Shown here piece by piece: positions 43,944 to 52,616 of a stretch of 64,000 bases of DNA (position 1 is the first letter of the stretch; each line of letters begins with the position of its first letter). The stretch covers positions 85,681-149,680 of IMG/VR virus record IMGVR_UViG_3300013094_000019; one strand, written 5' to 3'. The DNA comes from a virus. A program made the translations under genes and the position numbers. The notes below the pieces were generated by a model. The model was given only the letters and a program-made list of their open reading frames with translations. It ran no database searches and was not told the DNA's origin.

Positions 43944-44450
43944 ATGAAAATATTAACATTAGATAACAAAACATTCTCATTGAATGATTTACCAGATGAA
44001 GTAGATGAAAATACAAGATTCGCAGTTTTAGATAACAGCGAGCCTAAAGAACCTGATTTTTTTTTCATGCCATTGATATTTTTAGAAAGTTTTAATTCTC
44101 CTGCAATGGTATTACGCATCGGTAATGACGAAGTCACAATGCCAATTGATTGGTGTATTGCAGTTGGCGATTCGAGCTCGTCAAGTGACATTGAAATTTT
44201 GCCATTGACCAGTCTAAATGATCGAGGATTTGAAGCATTATGTTTTAATCCACTAAGTTCATTCAGAATGGAATTTAAGAAAATTGAAATTGTAAATTTT
44301 TATAACGATGTCAAATGGTATTTCCCGAAGATGAAAAATGGACAACTGTTAGCAGTACCAACCGAAGACGGAGAAAAACCAAATTGTGTGTACTTTGTCA
44401 AAGAAATTTCTAGACAGAGCGAAATTATTCAGTTGGATAAGATATTGTAA
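43944..44450 (+). CDS. Conserved phage protein of unknown function
   Basis: The 168-residue beta-rich protein has FFFMPLIFLESFNSPAMVLR, then TMPIDWCIAVGDSSS, LTSLNDRGFEALCFNPLSSF and VNFYNDVKWYFPKMKNGQLL, a pattern found in marine T4-like phages. No catalytic motif. It lies 3 bases after uvsW and its stop overlaps the next start by 1 base, so it belongs to the replication operon. Role unknown. Confidence 0.6.
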   Translation: MKILTLDNKTFSLNDLPDEVDENTRFAVLDNSEPKEPDFFFMPLIFLESFNSPAMVLRIGNDEVTMPIDWCIAVGDSSSSSDIEILPLTSLNDRGFEALCFNPLSSFRMEFKKIEIVNFYNDVKWYFPKMKNGQLLAVPTEDGEKPNCVYFVKEISRQSEIIQLDKIL

Positions 44451-44749
44451 TGGGAAGTCTCAAACCAGGTGTCAAATATATCTATGAGAGGGCCGACGGC
44501 GTGACTTATGCTAGGGAATTTGGATCAGATCCTAGTACTAGACATGCCATAGGTTGGGATTATAAGATAGATGATCCTAACTTTGATCCCCGCACAACTG
44601 ACGGACGCCCGTTGATTGATCATATGAGAGAAGATCAATTATGGGGCAATATTCGGAGAGAAGCAAAGGTCAATGTGACTTTACAACGAGCATTAGACCG
44701 TGCTATAATGATATACAAATTAAGTAAGGAAAAATACAATGACAATTAA
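44450..44749 (+). CDS. Small conserved protein of unknown function
   Basis: The 99-residue charged protein contains YIYERADGVTYAREFGSDP and a helical C-terminus (ALDRAIMIYKLSKEKY). It is coupled on both sides by overlaps (1 and 11 bases). Similar short proteins occur in marine T4-like phages in the same neighbourhood. No function can be assigned. Confidence 0.6.
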   Translation: MGSLKPGVKYIYERADGVTYAREFGSDPSTRHAIGWDYKIDDPNFDPRTTDGRPLIDHMREDQLWGNIRREAKVNVTLQRALDRAIMIYKLSKEKYNDN

Positions 44750-45365
44750 GGTTGCTTACTTCCAGCCTGTAATTATGGCTATAGATAATATTCCGCCTAT
44801 TACATTCAGCCAGATTTATTCATTAACAGAAAATCTACATTTGCATCCCGAATTAAATGACGAAGGTAATCCGCAACTAAGCATTCGTGGGGGACAACAG
44901 ATACAAGTATATCCGAATGAATTAAATCTAGATGTAAAATGGTTGGTAGATTACTTAGAAGAATGTTGCAAAGGATACATGGAAATTGTTACTCAACAAA
45001 GTGGCGCCGAGGAATTAAAATATTGCAAACCAGTAGTAACTAGCATTTGGACTATTCAACAAACAGCCGGAGATTATCAAGAAATGCATAATCACCCCGG
45101 CGGTAATATTAGCGGAAATATGTATATCAAGTCGCCTGATCTTTCGCCCAATTCTGCAAAATCAGATAGCCAACTGTTATTCCGTATGCCTCAATCTAAA
45201 GATGTGACTAAGTTTATAATGAACGATACTATGAAATATACACCGCAGGTGGGCACAATAGTATTATTTCCTAGTTACTTACCGCATACAGTATATCCAT
45301 GGGAAGGCGAAGGTACTAGAACAGTAATGGCATTTGATGCAGTATTGAGGCCTAAAGATGAGTGA
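44739..45365 (+). CDS. 2OG-Fe(II) oxygenase (TIGR02466 / 2OG-FeII_Oxy_5 type)
   Basis: The 208-residue protein has MHNHPGGNISGNMYIKSP with H117/H119 as metal-site candidates, FPSYLPHTVYP with distal H183, and arginine at 194. It is of the same family as the gene at 19164 but sits alone in the replication operon between small unknown genes. That family is common in aquatic phages; substrates are not established. The two copies may act on different substrates. Confidence 0.72.
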   Translation: MTIKVAYFQPVIMAIDNIPPITFSQIYSLTENLHLHPELNDEGNPQLSIRGGQQIQVYPNELNLDVKWLVDYLEECCKGYMEIVTQQSGAEELKYCKPVVTSIWTIQQTAGDYQEMHNHPGGNISGNMYIKSPDLSPNSAKSDSQLLFRMPQSKDVTKFIMNDTMKYTPQVGTIVLFPSYLPHTVYPWEGEGTRTVMAFDAVLRPKDE

Positions 45366-45834
45366 AAAAATAGAACTTAAAGAAAAAATTCTTGCTGTGG
45401 ATCAAAATGTGCGAGAACTATGGGACGCTATGGATCCGGAGCAACAGAAGAGTCTTAAGAACGAATTTTTTATATTAAATAGATACATCAGTAATGCCAA
45501 AGGGGAAAGTACTGAAATACAAGAGCATTTTGTATTATCAGTTAATGAGTATTTCAATAAAAATTGGAGCTCATTGAGTAAGCATCCTAAATTGCTATGG
45601 ATATTGTTGTGTATGTGTAGTTATGATGGCAAGAAAAAGTTCTATCATGAATGGATTGGTAAAAAACGCGAAGCTGGTGGCACAAAGAAAGAGAAATTAT
45701 TAGCAGAATTTAGGCCAGACTTGTGTGATCAAGAATTGGAATTACTGGCTAAGATGAGTACGGATAAAGAAGTAAAAGATCTAGCAAGGCAATATGGCTG
45801 GGATGAGGCAACAATCGCTAAGAAATTAAAATGA
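45358..45834 (+). CDS. 62: Putative clamp-loader small subunit (gp62-like)
   Basis: The 158-residue helical protein contains SLKNEFFILNRYISNAKG, VLSVNEYFNKNWSSLSKHPK and LLWILLCMCSYDGKKKFYHE, a pattern I associate with the clamp-loader subunit of marine T4-like phages. T4 gp62 (187 residues) complexes with gp44 ATPase to load the gp45 clamp. gp44 is not in the window, so the call rests on motif memory and context. It overlaps both neighbours by 4-8 bases. Confidence 0.5.
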   Translation: MSEKIELKEKILAVDQNVRELWDAMDPEQQKSLKNEFFILNRYISNAKGESTEIQEHFVLSVNEYFNKNWSSLSKHPKLLWILLCMCSYDGKKKFYHEWIGKKREAGGTKKEKLLAEFRPDLCDQELELLAKMSTDKEVKDLARQYGWDEATIAKKLK

Positions 45835-46526
45835 TGTCTTTAGTAGAACAACCATTCGTTTGTGAATTTTGCAATCACAAATTCACTAGAGAAAAAACTC
45901 TGTTTGTCCATGTATGTGAACAGAAGCGTAGAGCTTTATCTAAAAGTGAGAAACATGTGGTTTTAGCATTTGATGCATTTAACCGATTTTATAAACATCT
46001 TCAAAAAAATACTAATGGAGATAAAACCTATGACGAGTTTAGTAAAAGTCCTTACTATAATGCTTTTGTTAAGTTTGGTAGTTTCGTTTCTAATGTCAAT
46101 CCCTTGTATCCGGACAGATTTATTGACTATGTGGTCACTAGCGGAGTTAAATTAGATCATTGGTGTAGGGAAGAATTATACGACAAGTATGTAGTAGATT
46201 TAATTAAAAAAGAACCAGTAGAAGTGGCGTTACAACGAACGATAAATCATATGATGGCATGGGCTGAAGAACACCAAGCACAATGGAATCATTATTTTCT
46301 TTATGTTAGTTTAAGTCGAGCTACATTTGATATCAGAGATGGCAAAGTAAGTCCGTGGCTAGTTTTAAACTGTACAAGTGGCAAGGACATGGTCAAAAAA
46401 TTTAGTGATGAACAACTAAGTGCAATTAGTGTGGTCATGGATATACCATTTTGGTTAAAAAAGTTTCGAAGTCTGCCAGCCGATATAGACTTTGTTAAAC
46501 AGATAGTTAGGGAATCAAATATATAA
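45831..46526 (+). CDS. Zinc-finger-bearing protein of unknown function
   Basis: The 231-residue protein starts with a C2HC-type zinc finger, FVCEFCNHKFTREKTLFVHV followed by Cys. A helical body follows (DAFNRFYKHLQ; FVKFGSFVSNVNPLYPDRFI; SLSRATFDIRDGKVSPWLVL). The finger suggests nucleic-acid or protein binding. ATG at 45831 and 45834 are both possible. The stop abuts the DnaE-like gene by a 1-base overlap, which suggests joint expression and perhaps a complex. Confidence 0.6.
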   Translation: MMSLVEQPFVCEFCNHKFTREKTLFVHVCEQKRRALSKSEKHVVLAFDAFNRFYKHLQKNTNGDKTYDEFSKSPYYNAFVKFGSFVSNVNPLYPDRFIDYVVTSGVKLDHWCREELYDKYVVDLIKKEPVEVALQRTINHMMAWAEEHQAQWNHYFLYVSLSRATFDIRDGKVSPWLVLNCTSGKDMVKKFSDEQLSAISVVMDIPFWLKKFRSLPADIDFVKQIVRESNI

Positions 46527-47104
46527 TGCCAGATATCGATATCGACTTTGCAGATAGATCAAAGGCGCTCAGGGTGATTAAACATGTCACAGCAGCCATT
46601 GAAGAAAATGGCGTTTTTAAAAAACATAATTCCGGAGTATACTGTACTGATGTTCCGCACGATCCGTTTACAAATATTAGTACTATTGACTACAAGTCTG
46701 CAGAGGATAGGGGATATTTTAAGGTAGATTTTTTGAATGTAAGTGTATATGAAAATATAAAAAGTAAAGAACATTTAAACGAATTAATGAACAGGGAGCC
46801 ATTATGGGATCTACTATTGCAAGACGAATTTGTGAATCTGTTATTTCATTTAAACGGGCACGGGGATATTCTGAGGAAGACTTGCCCTACTTCCGTGGAA
46901 CAATTAGCTGCGGTCCTAGCTATGATAAGACCGGCGAAACGCTATTTGATTGGGAACGACTGGACTACAGTAATGAAAGAAGTGTGGACGAAACCAGAAG
47001 GTGATGAATATTATTTTAAAAAGGCACATGCTATTGCCTATGCACATGTTATTATTGTGCAAATGAATCAAATATGCGAAGCGATTAGTTATGAATATAG
47101 TTAA
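46526..47104 (+). CDS. DnaE-like fragment protein (DNA polymerase III alpha-related)
   Basis: The 192-residue protein begins MPDIDIDFADRSKALRVI, the same signature as bacterial DnaE's PDIDxDF catalytic-aspartate strand, and ends with YYFKKAHAIAYAHVIIVQMN, corresponding to DnaE's FNKSHAxAYA. Thus two distant DnaE landmarks sit close together in a short protein that lacks the PHP, most of the palm, thumb and C-terminal domains. Similar proteins occur in cyanophages as unannotated genes. A free polymerase is unlikely; a regulatory or structural DnaE mimic is possible. Confidence 0.65.
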   Translation: MPDIDIDFADRSKALRVIKHVTAAIEENGVFKKHNSGVYCTDVPHDPFTNISTIDYKSAEDRGYFKVDFLNVSVYENIKSKEHLNELMNREPLWDLLLQDEFVNLLFHLNGHGDILRKTCPTSVEQLAAVLAMIRPAKRYLIGNDWTTVMKEVWTKPEGDEYYFKKAHAIAYAHVIIVQMNQICEAISYEYS

Positions 47105-47475
47105 CGAGGTTTTCTCACCAGTTGTACACTTTTGCGTTTAACACGCTTCATTGTTAGATTCATCAAATTAACTACAGGCCCTAGTATAACACGCACATCT
47201 TTACTATTGAATGTTTTAATAGCATAAGCATATGGTCCTATTTGATTTCTACAAAAGATATTAATAGGAAATTGACGATTTGATTCCCACCACCATATTT
47301 CGCCTATTTCTAAAAACTTAGCTTTTTCTTCTGTAGTGCGGAAGGAATTTAGATCGTAGAAACTAGTTACATACTGATCTTGATTGATTATGATACCTAC
47401 ATATTCTTCGCTACCGTAGTTAAGCACAGAAATATAGGGTAAATTTTGTTCTACGTCTTCTCTTAGTTTTGCCAT
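47101..47475 (-). CDS. Conserved T4-like phage protein of unknown function
   Basis: The 124-residue protein contains YVGIIINQDQYVTSFYDLNS, then FLEIGEIWWWESNRQFPINI and LGPVVNLMNLTMKRVKRKSV ending in a basic tail. It is of a type conserved across marine T4-like phages and is encoded opposite to its neighbours. The basic end would suit nucleic-acid binding. It ends 4 bases inside the DnaE-like gene, converging on it. Function unknown. Confidence 0.65.
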   Translation of the reverse strand: MAKLREDVEQNLPYISVLNYGSEEYVGIIINQDQYVTSFYDLNSFRTTEEKAKFLEIGEIWWWESNRQFPINIFCRNQIGPYAYAIKTFNSKDVRVILGPVVNLMNLTMKRVKRKSVQLVRKPR

Positions 47476-47480
47476 AAATA
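47473..47480 (+). promoter_or_regulatory. Late-type promoter CATAAATA
   Basis: CATAAATA lies 17 nt before the ATG at 47498, with AAGGA between. It overlaps the start codon of the opposite-strand gene at 47475. Confidence 0.5.
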
Positions 47481-47497
47481 TAGTAAAGGATTGCCAA

Positions 47498-48586
47498 ATG
47501 CAAAAAATCCAAAGTTATTTATATCCAAACCGAGTGCAGATCATTGCAGACTTGGCAGGATTCACCACGGAGTATAGACAAGTGTACGCAAGAACAGTAA
47601 AAATTTATAATGGTATCGACAACACAGTTCAATTTGAAATAATGAATACTGATCAAAAAAGATTAGATCTGACTCAGTATACAGGACTAACTCTTAATAT
47701 CATGGATTACTCAGACAAAGCAGTTGCCAGTTACTCATTGACTAATACTTCAATCCAGGGTATAGCAACAGCAAAAATTTTAAACTCTGATATTGAAAAT
47801 CTACAGTTACAAAAATTGAAATATACAATTACAGGTTCTGATCTACATGGTAATGCTGTATTATTTTACACCGACACAAATTTCAATGCTGTTGGAGTTA
47901 TAGATGTTGCTGATCACGCTCTGCCTATTACAAGACCCGATAAAGTGTATTCTGATTTTTATGCAGAAGTTGACTACTTGGGAAATCCTACATATCATTC
48001 ATCTGCAATACCTGCAGTATATTATGAAGCTGTAACTACTTCAACAATGAACTTTGCTATCCATGTTACTGGATTTTCAGGACAGATATGGCTGGACGCT
48101 GCAACAACTGACACTGTATCGATATCAAGTTGGACTAAGGCCGGGCAACCATTTGGGTCATGGAATTGGATCAATCAACCAAATCTATATACTGGAATTA
48201 TACCATTCGGATCAAATATTCCAGTAGGCAATTACAAATACTTTAGAGTTAGTTACAAAACCACTTTGTTCCCAGGATTGGGCGCACAATTTAATGTGAC
48301 CCAAAGTCCAACCGGAGTTTATGGTGTCAGCATCGTTGCTGGTGGTACAAACTATGGTGTAGGGGCCTTGATTAAAATTGACGGCAGCCAATTAGGCGGA
48401 GTAAGTGGCACTAATGATCTTATACTTACAGTTACAGCAGTTAATCAACCTGGCATTGCCAGTAGTTATTATGTGAGTTCAATCGCAGCCATGAATTGGA
48501 CTGGAACAAGTATTTCTGGAAATAATACATTCCTTGTAACGGGAACAAATTACTCCGGAACTGTTGACTCTGTTACAGTTTCCTAG
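47498..48586 (+). CDS. Virion structural protein, baseplate/fibre type
   Basis: The 362-residue protein has an N-terminal beta domain (RTVKIYNGIDNTVQFEIMNT; LDLTQYTGLTLNIMDYSDKA) resembling receptor-plate N-terminal domains that start with a linked beta-sandwich. It continues with Ser/Thr/Gly-rich beta regions and a YGVSIVAGGTNYGVGALIKI unit of the same kind as in the giant fibre at 3-7643. It has its own late-type octamer inside the replication module. Virion role is inferred. The primase promoter lies within its 3' end. Confidence 0.55.
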   Translation: MQKIQSYLYPNRVQIIADLAGFTTEYRQVYARTVKIYNGIDNTVQFEIMNTDQKRLDLTQYTGLTLNIMDYSDKAVASYSLTNTSIQGIATAKILNSDIENLQLQKLKYTITGSDLHGNAVLFYTDTNFNAVGVIDVADHALPITRPDKVYSDFYAEVDYLGNPTYHSSAIPAVYYEAVTTSTMNFAIHVTGFSGQIWLDAATTDTVSISSWTKAGQPFGSWNWINQPNLYTGIIPFGSNIPVGNYKYFRVSYKTTLFPGLGAQFNVTQSPTGVYGVSIVAGGTNYGVGALIKIDGSQLGGVSGTNDLILTVTAVNQPGIASSYYVSSIAAMNWTGTSISGNNTFLVTGTNYSGTVDSVTVS

Positions 48587-48592
48587 TATACT
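48564..48592 (+). promoter_or_regulatory. Sigma70-type promoter with predicted start on the primase ATG
   Basis: TTGACT (48564-48569), 17-nt spacer, TATACT (48587-48592). Position +1 would be 48599, the A of the primase ATG. The promoter lies in the end of the preceding gene. Confidence 0.82.
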
Positions 48593-48598
48593 TAGGCT

Positions 48599-49606
48599 AT
48601 GAGCCTAATCACGGATACTATTCTAAACTTCTTACCTAGTAAGCGTAAAAAAACTCCGAGCGGCTGGATAAGTTTTGATGCTGTATGCTGTGATGATCAA
48701 AGACAACGTGGCGGATTAATATTCAATGCAGGTGATGCTGTTAGTTATCATTGCTTTAATTGTGGATTTAAAGCAAGCTGGCAACCTGGCAGAGCACTTA
48801 GTCAAAAGATGCGTAAATTTATGCGCGACCTTAACATGCCAGATGATGTGATCAATAAACTTGGAATTGAAGCACTTAGGCTTAGTGATTCCGGGTCAGA
48901 CCAAACTATAGATATAATTCCAAAATTTAATGCTAGAGAATTACCGCCCGGTAGTCGTAGTTTTGACGAGTGGGCCACCTTTTTAAAATTAACTGACGAT
49001 GGTTATTCGATACCAGACGGGCTTCACTATGCAGTAAAATATATTACTGATAGAGGACTTGGTATACATGATTATCCTTTTTACTGGACTAAGCAGCTAG
49101 GGTTTAGTAACAGAATTATTGTACCCTTTTATAAAGATGGCATAGTTGTAGGATATACTGCCAGGGCAGTTGGTGATGCTAAACCTAAATATATCAGCGA
49201 ACAACAACCAGGATATGTGTTTAATCTCGATTGTCAAACACACGACCGGACATTTGTGATCGTTAGCGAAGGTCCGTTTGATGCTATCAGTATAGATGGC
49301 TGTGCATTGTTAGGCAGTGAAATTAAGGATAGCCAAAATTGGTTGTTAAAACAGCTGCACAGAGAAATTATACTAGTACCCGATCGTGACGAAGCAGGTG
49401 AAAAAACAGTAGAACAGGCAATAGAATTTGGATGGTCAGTTAGCATGCCAGAATGGCCTGAGAATGTTAAAGACATCAATGATGCTGTGAAAAAATTAGG
49501 AAGGTTAGCTACACTATGGCTAATTATCAATAGCAAAGAAAAAAATGCGTTGAAGATTAGATTGCATGCAAAACAATGGTTTAAACAATATGAAACGAAT
49601 ATTTGA
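48599..49606 (+). CDS. 61: DNA primase (gp61-like)
   Basis: The 335-residue primase has a zinc-binding N-terminus with Cys 30-31 and HCFNCG (51-56), a linker, then a TOPRIM domain with VSEGPFDAIS near 222 and PDRDEAGE near 261, the metal-binding glutamate and aspartates. With the gp41 helicase (51189 in this window) it makes RNA primers for lagging-strand synthesis. The promoter and ATG position imply a leaderless mRNA. It overlaps a 37-residue micro-ORF. Confidence 0.9.
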   Translation: MSLITDTILNFLPSKRKKTPSGWISFDAVCCDDQRQRGGLIFNAGDAVSYHCFNCGFKASWQPGRALSQKMRKFMRDLNMPDDVINKLGIEALRLSDSGSDQTIDIIPKFNARELPPGSRSFDEWATFLKLTDDGYSIPDGLHYAVKYITDRGLGIHDYPFYWTKQLGFSNRIIVPFYKDGIVVGYTARAVGDAKPKYISEQQPGYVFNLDCQTHDRTFVIVSEGPFDAISIDGCALLGSEIKDSQNWLLKQLHREIILVPDRDEAGEKTVEQAIEFGWSVSMPEWPENVKDINDAVKKLGRLATLWLIINSKEKNALKIRLHAKQWFKQYETNI

Positions 49607-49703
49607 CATTTTTTTATATCCGTGGCGTCGATGGCAGGAACATCTTGCATTTAAAAGAAAATTAGAGGAACTACGGAAGAGAGATCCGTTTATCTATAAA
49701 TGA
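49590..49703 (+). CDS. Micro-ORF of 37 residues with conserved RDPFIYK end
   Basis: ATG at 49590 opens a frame of 37 residues beginning MKRIFDIFLYPWRRW, with a basic amphipathic middle and the end KRDPFIYK. It overlaps the end of primase by 17 bases and its TGA overlaps the carbamoyltransferase start (ATGA). Very short proteins ending in DPFIYK occur in marine T4-like phages as I recall, which together with the double overlap makes it likely real. An N-terminal hydrophobic, aromatic stretch might touch membrane. Function unknown. Confidence 0.6.
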   Translation: MKRIFDIFLYPWRRWQEHLAFKRKLEELRKRDPFIYK

Positions 49704-51172
49704 TCAGTTGGGGAATAAGTGCAAATAGCCACGATGCGGCATTGGCAGTATTTGCTGACGAAAAACTAGCTTTTGCCAGTCATAGCGAGCGTTATAGCGG
49801 TAATAAAAATGACAGAGATTTGTGTAGAGAAATCGTAGCGGATGCTAAACGATTTGGCCATCCCGACCGTGTATATTGGTACGAAAAGCCTTTTAAGAAA
49901 ACTATACGTCAATGGTGGGCAGGACAAGGTTGGAAAGCCCGTGATAATGATATCGATATTTACATGGCTAGGTATGAAATTAATGCGCCCATTATCTATA
50001 CCGACCATCATCTCAGTCATGCCGCCGGTGGATACTATACAAGTGGATTCAATGATGCGTGTGTTGTAGTAATAGATGCTATTGGTGAATTCGAAACATT
50101 TACTATTTGGGAAGGAAAGGGAACTAAACTAAAGAAACGATTTAGTAAATCTTACCCATACAGCATGGGATTATTCTATAGTGCTATGACACAGCGAATA
50201 GGATTGAAACCTAATGAGGACGAATATATTTTAATGGGTATGGCCGCATACGGTGATGCCGATAAACATATTGGTCGTATGTATGAAGATTTCTTTAAAG
50301 GGCGTTATGACAGTTTCAAAATGAAAAGAAACCTTCATAGGGGTTGTATGGATTGGGCACCCGAGTTAATAATCAAAGATAGTTTTGACATTGCAGCTTC
50401 GGTTCAGCGTATATATGAAGAGTGGCTTGATGAGATATTGGTCAAGGCAAGACTAATGGTAGACAGCGACAATTTAGTTCTAATGGGTGGCTGTGCCTTG
50501 AATTGTAGTGCCAATAGATTGACCGGAGAATACTACGGTAAAACGTGGATTTACCCTAACCCGGGCGATGCTGGTAGTGCTATAGGAACAGTATTAGCAC
50601 ACAATCCGCATTGGAAAGACTATACCGATTGGTCGAATAATTTCTTAGGCTATGACATGGGTTATCGTTCTTCTAATGAAGAAATTGTAGAATATATTAC
50701 ACAAAATCAAATTTGCGGCTTGGCTAGAGGTCGTGCTGAATTTGGTCCAAGAGCATTAGGCAATAGAAGTTTAATAGCAGATCCACGCGGTGATGACATA
50801 AAGGATAAAGTAAATGCAATCAAACAACGACAAGAATTTAGACCCTTTGCTCCAGCTATACTCGAAGAGCTTACTGATATGTATTTTGATATGCCTCGCG
50901 GTTGGGATAATAGTAGGTATATGCAGGTCATCGCTCGTTGTAGGCATCCTGATCTTTATCCTGCTATCGTGCATCGTGATGGAACTAGTCGCGTACAGAC
51001 TATTCCAAAAGATGGGGGACCTTTTAGAGAACTCTTAGAAATCTGGTATGCTAGGACCGGATGCCCTATGCTACTGAACACAAGTCTTAATATAAAAGGT
51101 CAGCCTATGGTAAATGACCATATTGATGCAAGAAACTTTGAACGCCATTACGGTGTGAAAGTTTTTAATTAA
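49700..51172 (+). CDS. Carbamoyltransferase (NodU/TobZ family)
   Basis: The 490-residue protein has the N-terminal Kae1/YrdC-like part (GISANSHDAALAVFADE; metal-site TDHHLSHAAG near 101-110; NEDEYILMGMAAYGD), the LMGGCALNCSANR strand, and a C-terminal domain with GLARGRAEFGPRALGNRSLI and CPMLLNTSLNIKGQPM. The family transfers a carbamoyl group from carbamoyl phosphate through carbamoyl-AMP to a hydroxyl or related acceptor. The acceptor is unknown; surface glycan or modified nucleotide are options. It sits between primase and gp41 with overlapping starts. Confidence 0.88.
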   Translation: MISWGISANSHDAALAVFADEKLAFASHSERYSGNKNDRDLCREIVADAKRFGHPDRVYWYEKPFKKTIRQWWAGQGWKARDNDIDIYMARYEINAPIIYTDHHLSHAAGGYYTSGFNDACVVVIDAIGEFETFTIWEGKGTKLKKRFSKSYPYSMGLFYSAMTQRIGLKPNEDEYILMGMAAYGDADKHIGRMYEDFFKGRYDSFKMKRNLHRGCMDWAPELIIKDSFDIAASVQRIYEEWLDEILVKARLMVDSDNLVLMGGCALNCSANRLTGEYYGKTWIYPNPGDAGSAIGTVLAHNPHWKDYTDWSNNFLGYDMGYRSSNEEIVEYITQNQICGLARGRAEFGPRALGNRSLIADPRGDDIKDKVNAIKQRQEFRPFAPAILEELTDMYFDMPRGWDNSRYMQVIARCRHPDLYPAIVHRDGTSRVQTIPKDGGPFRELLEIWYARTGCPMLLNTSLNIKGQPMVNDHIDARNFERHYGVKVFN

Positions 51173-51188
51173 CAAGTATAATAATAGA

Positions 51189-52604
51189 ATGACACAAAAT
51201 ACAGAATACGGATACGATATACAAAAAGTTTATTTAGAAATGATGTTGGCTGATGCCGCAACATTTGCTCGCTGTCAAAGTATTTTTGATTCGACTCTGT
51301 TTGATCGCAGACTACAAACTGCGGCAGAATTTATCAACAAATATGTAGAAGACCATAATGTTGTGCCTACAGAAGAAATCGTAAATGCCGCAACAGGTCA
51401 GACATTTAAAGTTCCGCAAGATCTTCGAGAAGAGCACTTTGACTGGCTATTAAATGATTTTGAAACATTTACTCGTCACAAAGGCCTCGAGAGAGCTATC
51501 TTAGAAGCAGCTGACATGCTTGAAAAGGGCGAATACGGAAGTGTTGAGGATAAAATTAAACGAGCGATACAAGTAGGATTGCAGAAAGATCTAGGTACAG
51601 ATTACTGGTTAGATCCCCGTGCTAGACTTATGAAGATCAAGGACAATAACGGGCAAGTATCAACTGGATGGAAGAGCGTTGATGACAAATTGTTCGGAGG
51701 AATGAACCGTGGAGAACTTAACATTTTTGCTGGCGGATCAGGAGCAGGTAAATCCTTGTTCTTGGCTAATTTGGGCATAAACTGGGCGTTGGCAGGGCTT
51801 AATGTAGTCTACTTAACATTAGAGCTCAGTGAAGAACTTGTATCAATGCGTATGGATGCCATGGTAACAGGTATGGCTACTCGTGAGATTTTTAAAAATC
51901 TAGACGAAGTAGAAATGAAGGTCAGAGTAATTGGGAAAAAATCAGGAAGTTACCAAGTCAAGTATATGCCGTCTGGGAAGACCGCAAATGACTTACGAAG
52001 CTATCTTAAAGAATATGAAATTAAGACAAATCGTAAAGTAGATGTACTATTAGTAGACTACTTGGACTTGCTAATGCCGCAAAGTAAGAAAATTAGTCCA
52101 GCAGATTTGTTTATTAAAGACAAATATGTTTCGGAAGAATTGCGTAATTTGGCAGTAGAAAAGAACTGTGTGTTTGTAACTGCGGCACAGTTAAATCGTG
52201 GTGCTGTAGAAGAAGTTGAATTTGATCATAGTCATATCTCAGGAGGCCTGAGTAAGATTCAAACAGCAGACAATGTGTTTGGTATTTTTACAAGTCGTGC
52301 TATGCGTGAGCGTGGACGCTATCAAATTCAGCTAATGAAAACTCGTAGTTCAAGCGGGGTTGGACAAAAGATTGATTTGGATTTTAATATTGATAGTTTG
52401 AGAATAACTGATCTAGCCGAAGAGGACGGCTATGGTAACTCTGCAAGTCAAAGTGCCGGCTCAACTTTATTGGCTCAGATCAAACAACGCTCAACCGTAC
52501 AAGATGATCCGTCAGAAGGATCCCATGTACCTAAGGTCAAGGCCACAGTTGAAAGTTCAAAATTAAGAGAACTTCTAAACAATCTACCTAGCGACGACTT
52601 ATAA
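51189..52604 (+). CDS. 41: Replicative DNA helicase (gp41-like, DnaB type)
   Basis: The 471-residue protein has an N-terminal helical domain (AAEFINKYVEDHNVVPTEEI) and a RecA-like C-domain with GGSGAGKS near 182-189, YLTLELSEELVSMRM, VDVLLVDYLDLL (Walker B) and QLNRGAVEEVEFD, with GLSKIQTADNVFGIF near 354. It drives fork movement and carries primase gp61. A TATAAT at 51178-51183 lies 5 nt before the ATG, without a clear -35 box. Confidence 0.93.
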   Translation: MTQNTEYGYDIQKVYLEMMLADAATFARCQSIFDSTLFDRRLQTAAEFINKYVEDHNVVPTEEIVNAATGQTFKVPQDLREEHFDWLLNDFETFTRHKGLERAILEAADMLEKGEYGSVEDKIKRAIQVGLQKDLGTDYWLDPRARLMKIKDNNGQVSTGWKSVDDKLFGGMNRGELNIFAGGSGAGKSLFLANLGINWALAGLNVVYLTLELSEELVSMRMDAMVTGMATREIFKNLDEVEMKVRVIGKKSGSYQVKYMPSGKTANDLRSYLKEYEIKTNRKVDVLLVDYLDLLMPQSKKISPADLFIKDKYVSEELRNLAVEKNCVFVTAAQLNRGAVEEVEFDHSHISGGLSKIQTADNVFGIFTSRAMRERGRYQIQLMKTRSSSGVGQKIDLDFNIDSLRITDLAEEDGYGNSASQSAGSTLLAQIKQRSTVQDDPSEGSHVPKVKATVESSKLRELLNNLPSDDL

Positions 52605-52616
52605 TTTTAGGTATGA

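Noticed and set aside
51178-51183. Full sigma70 promoter for gp41
   Set aside because: TATAAT is present 5 nt before the ATG, but no recognisable -35 box lies 17 nt upstream, so it is mentioned only as part of the leaderless pattern.
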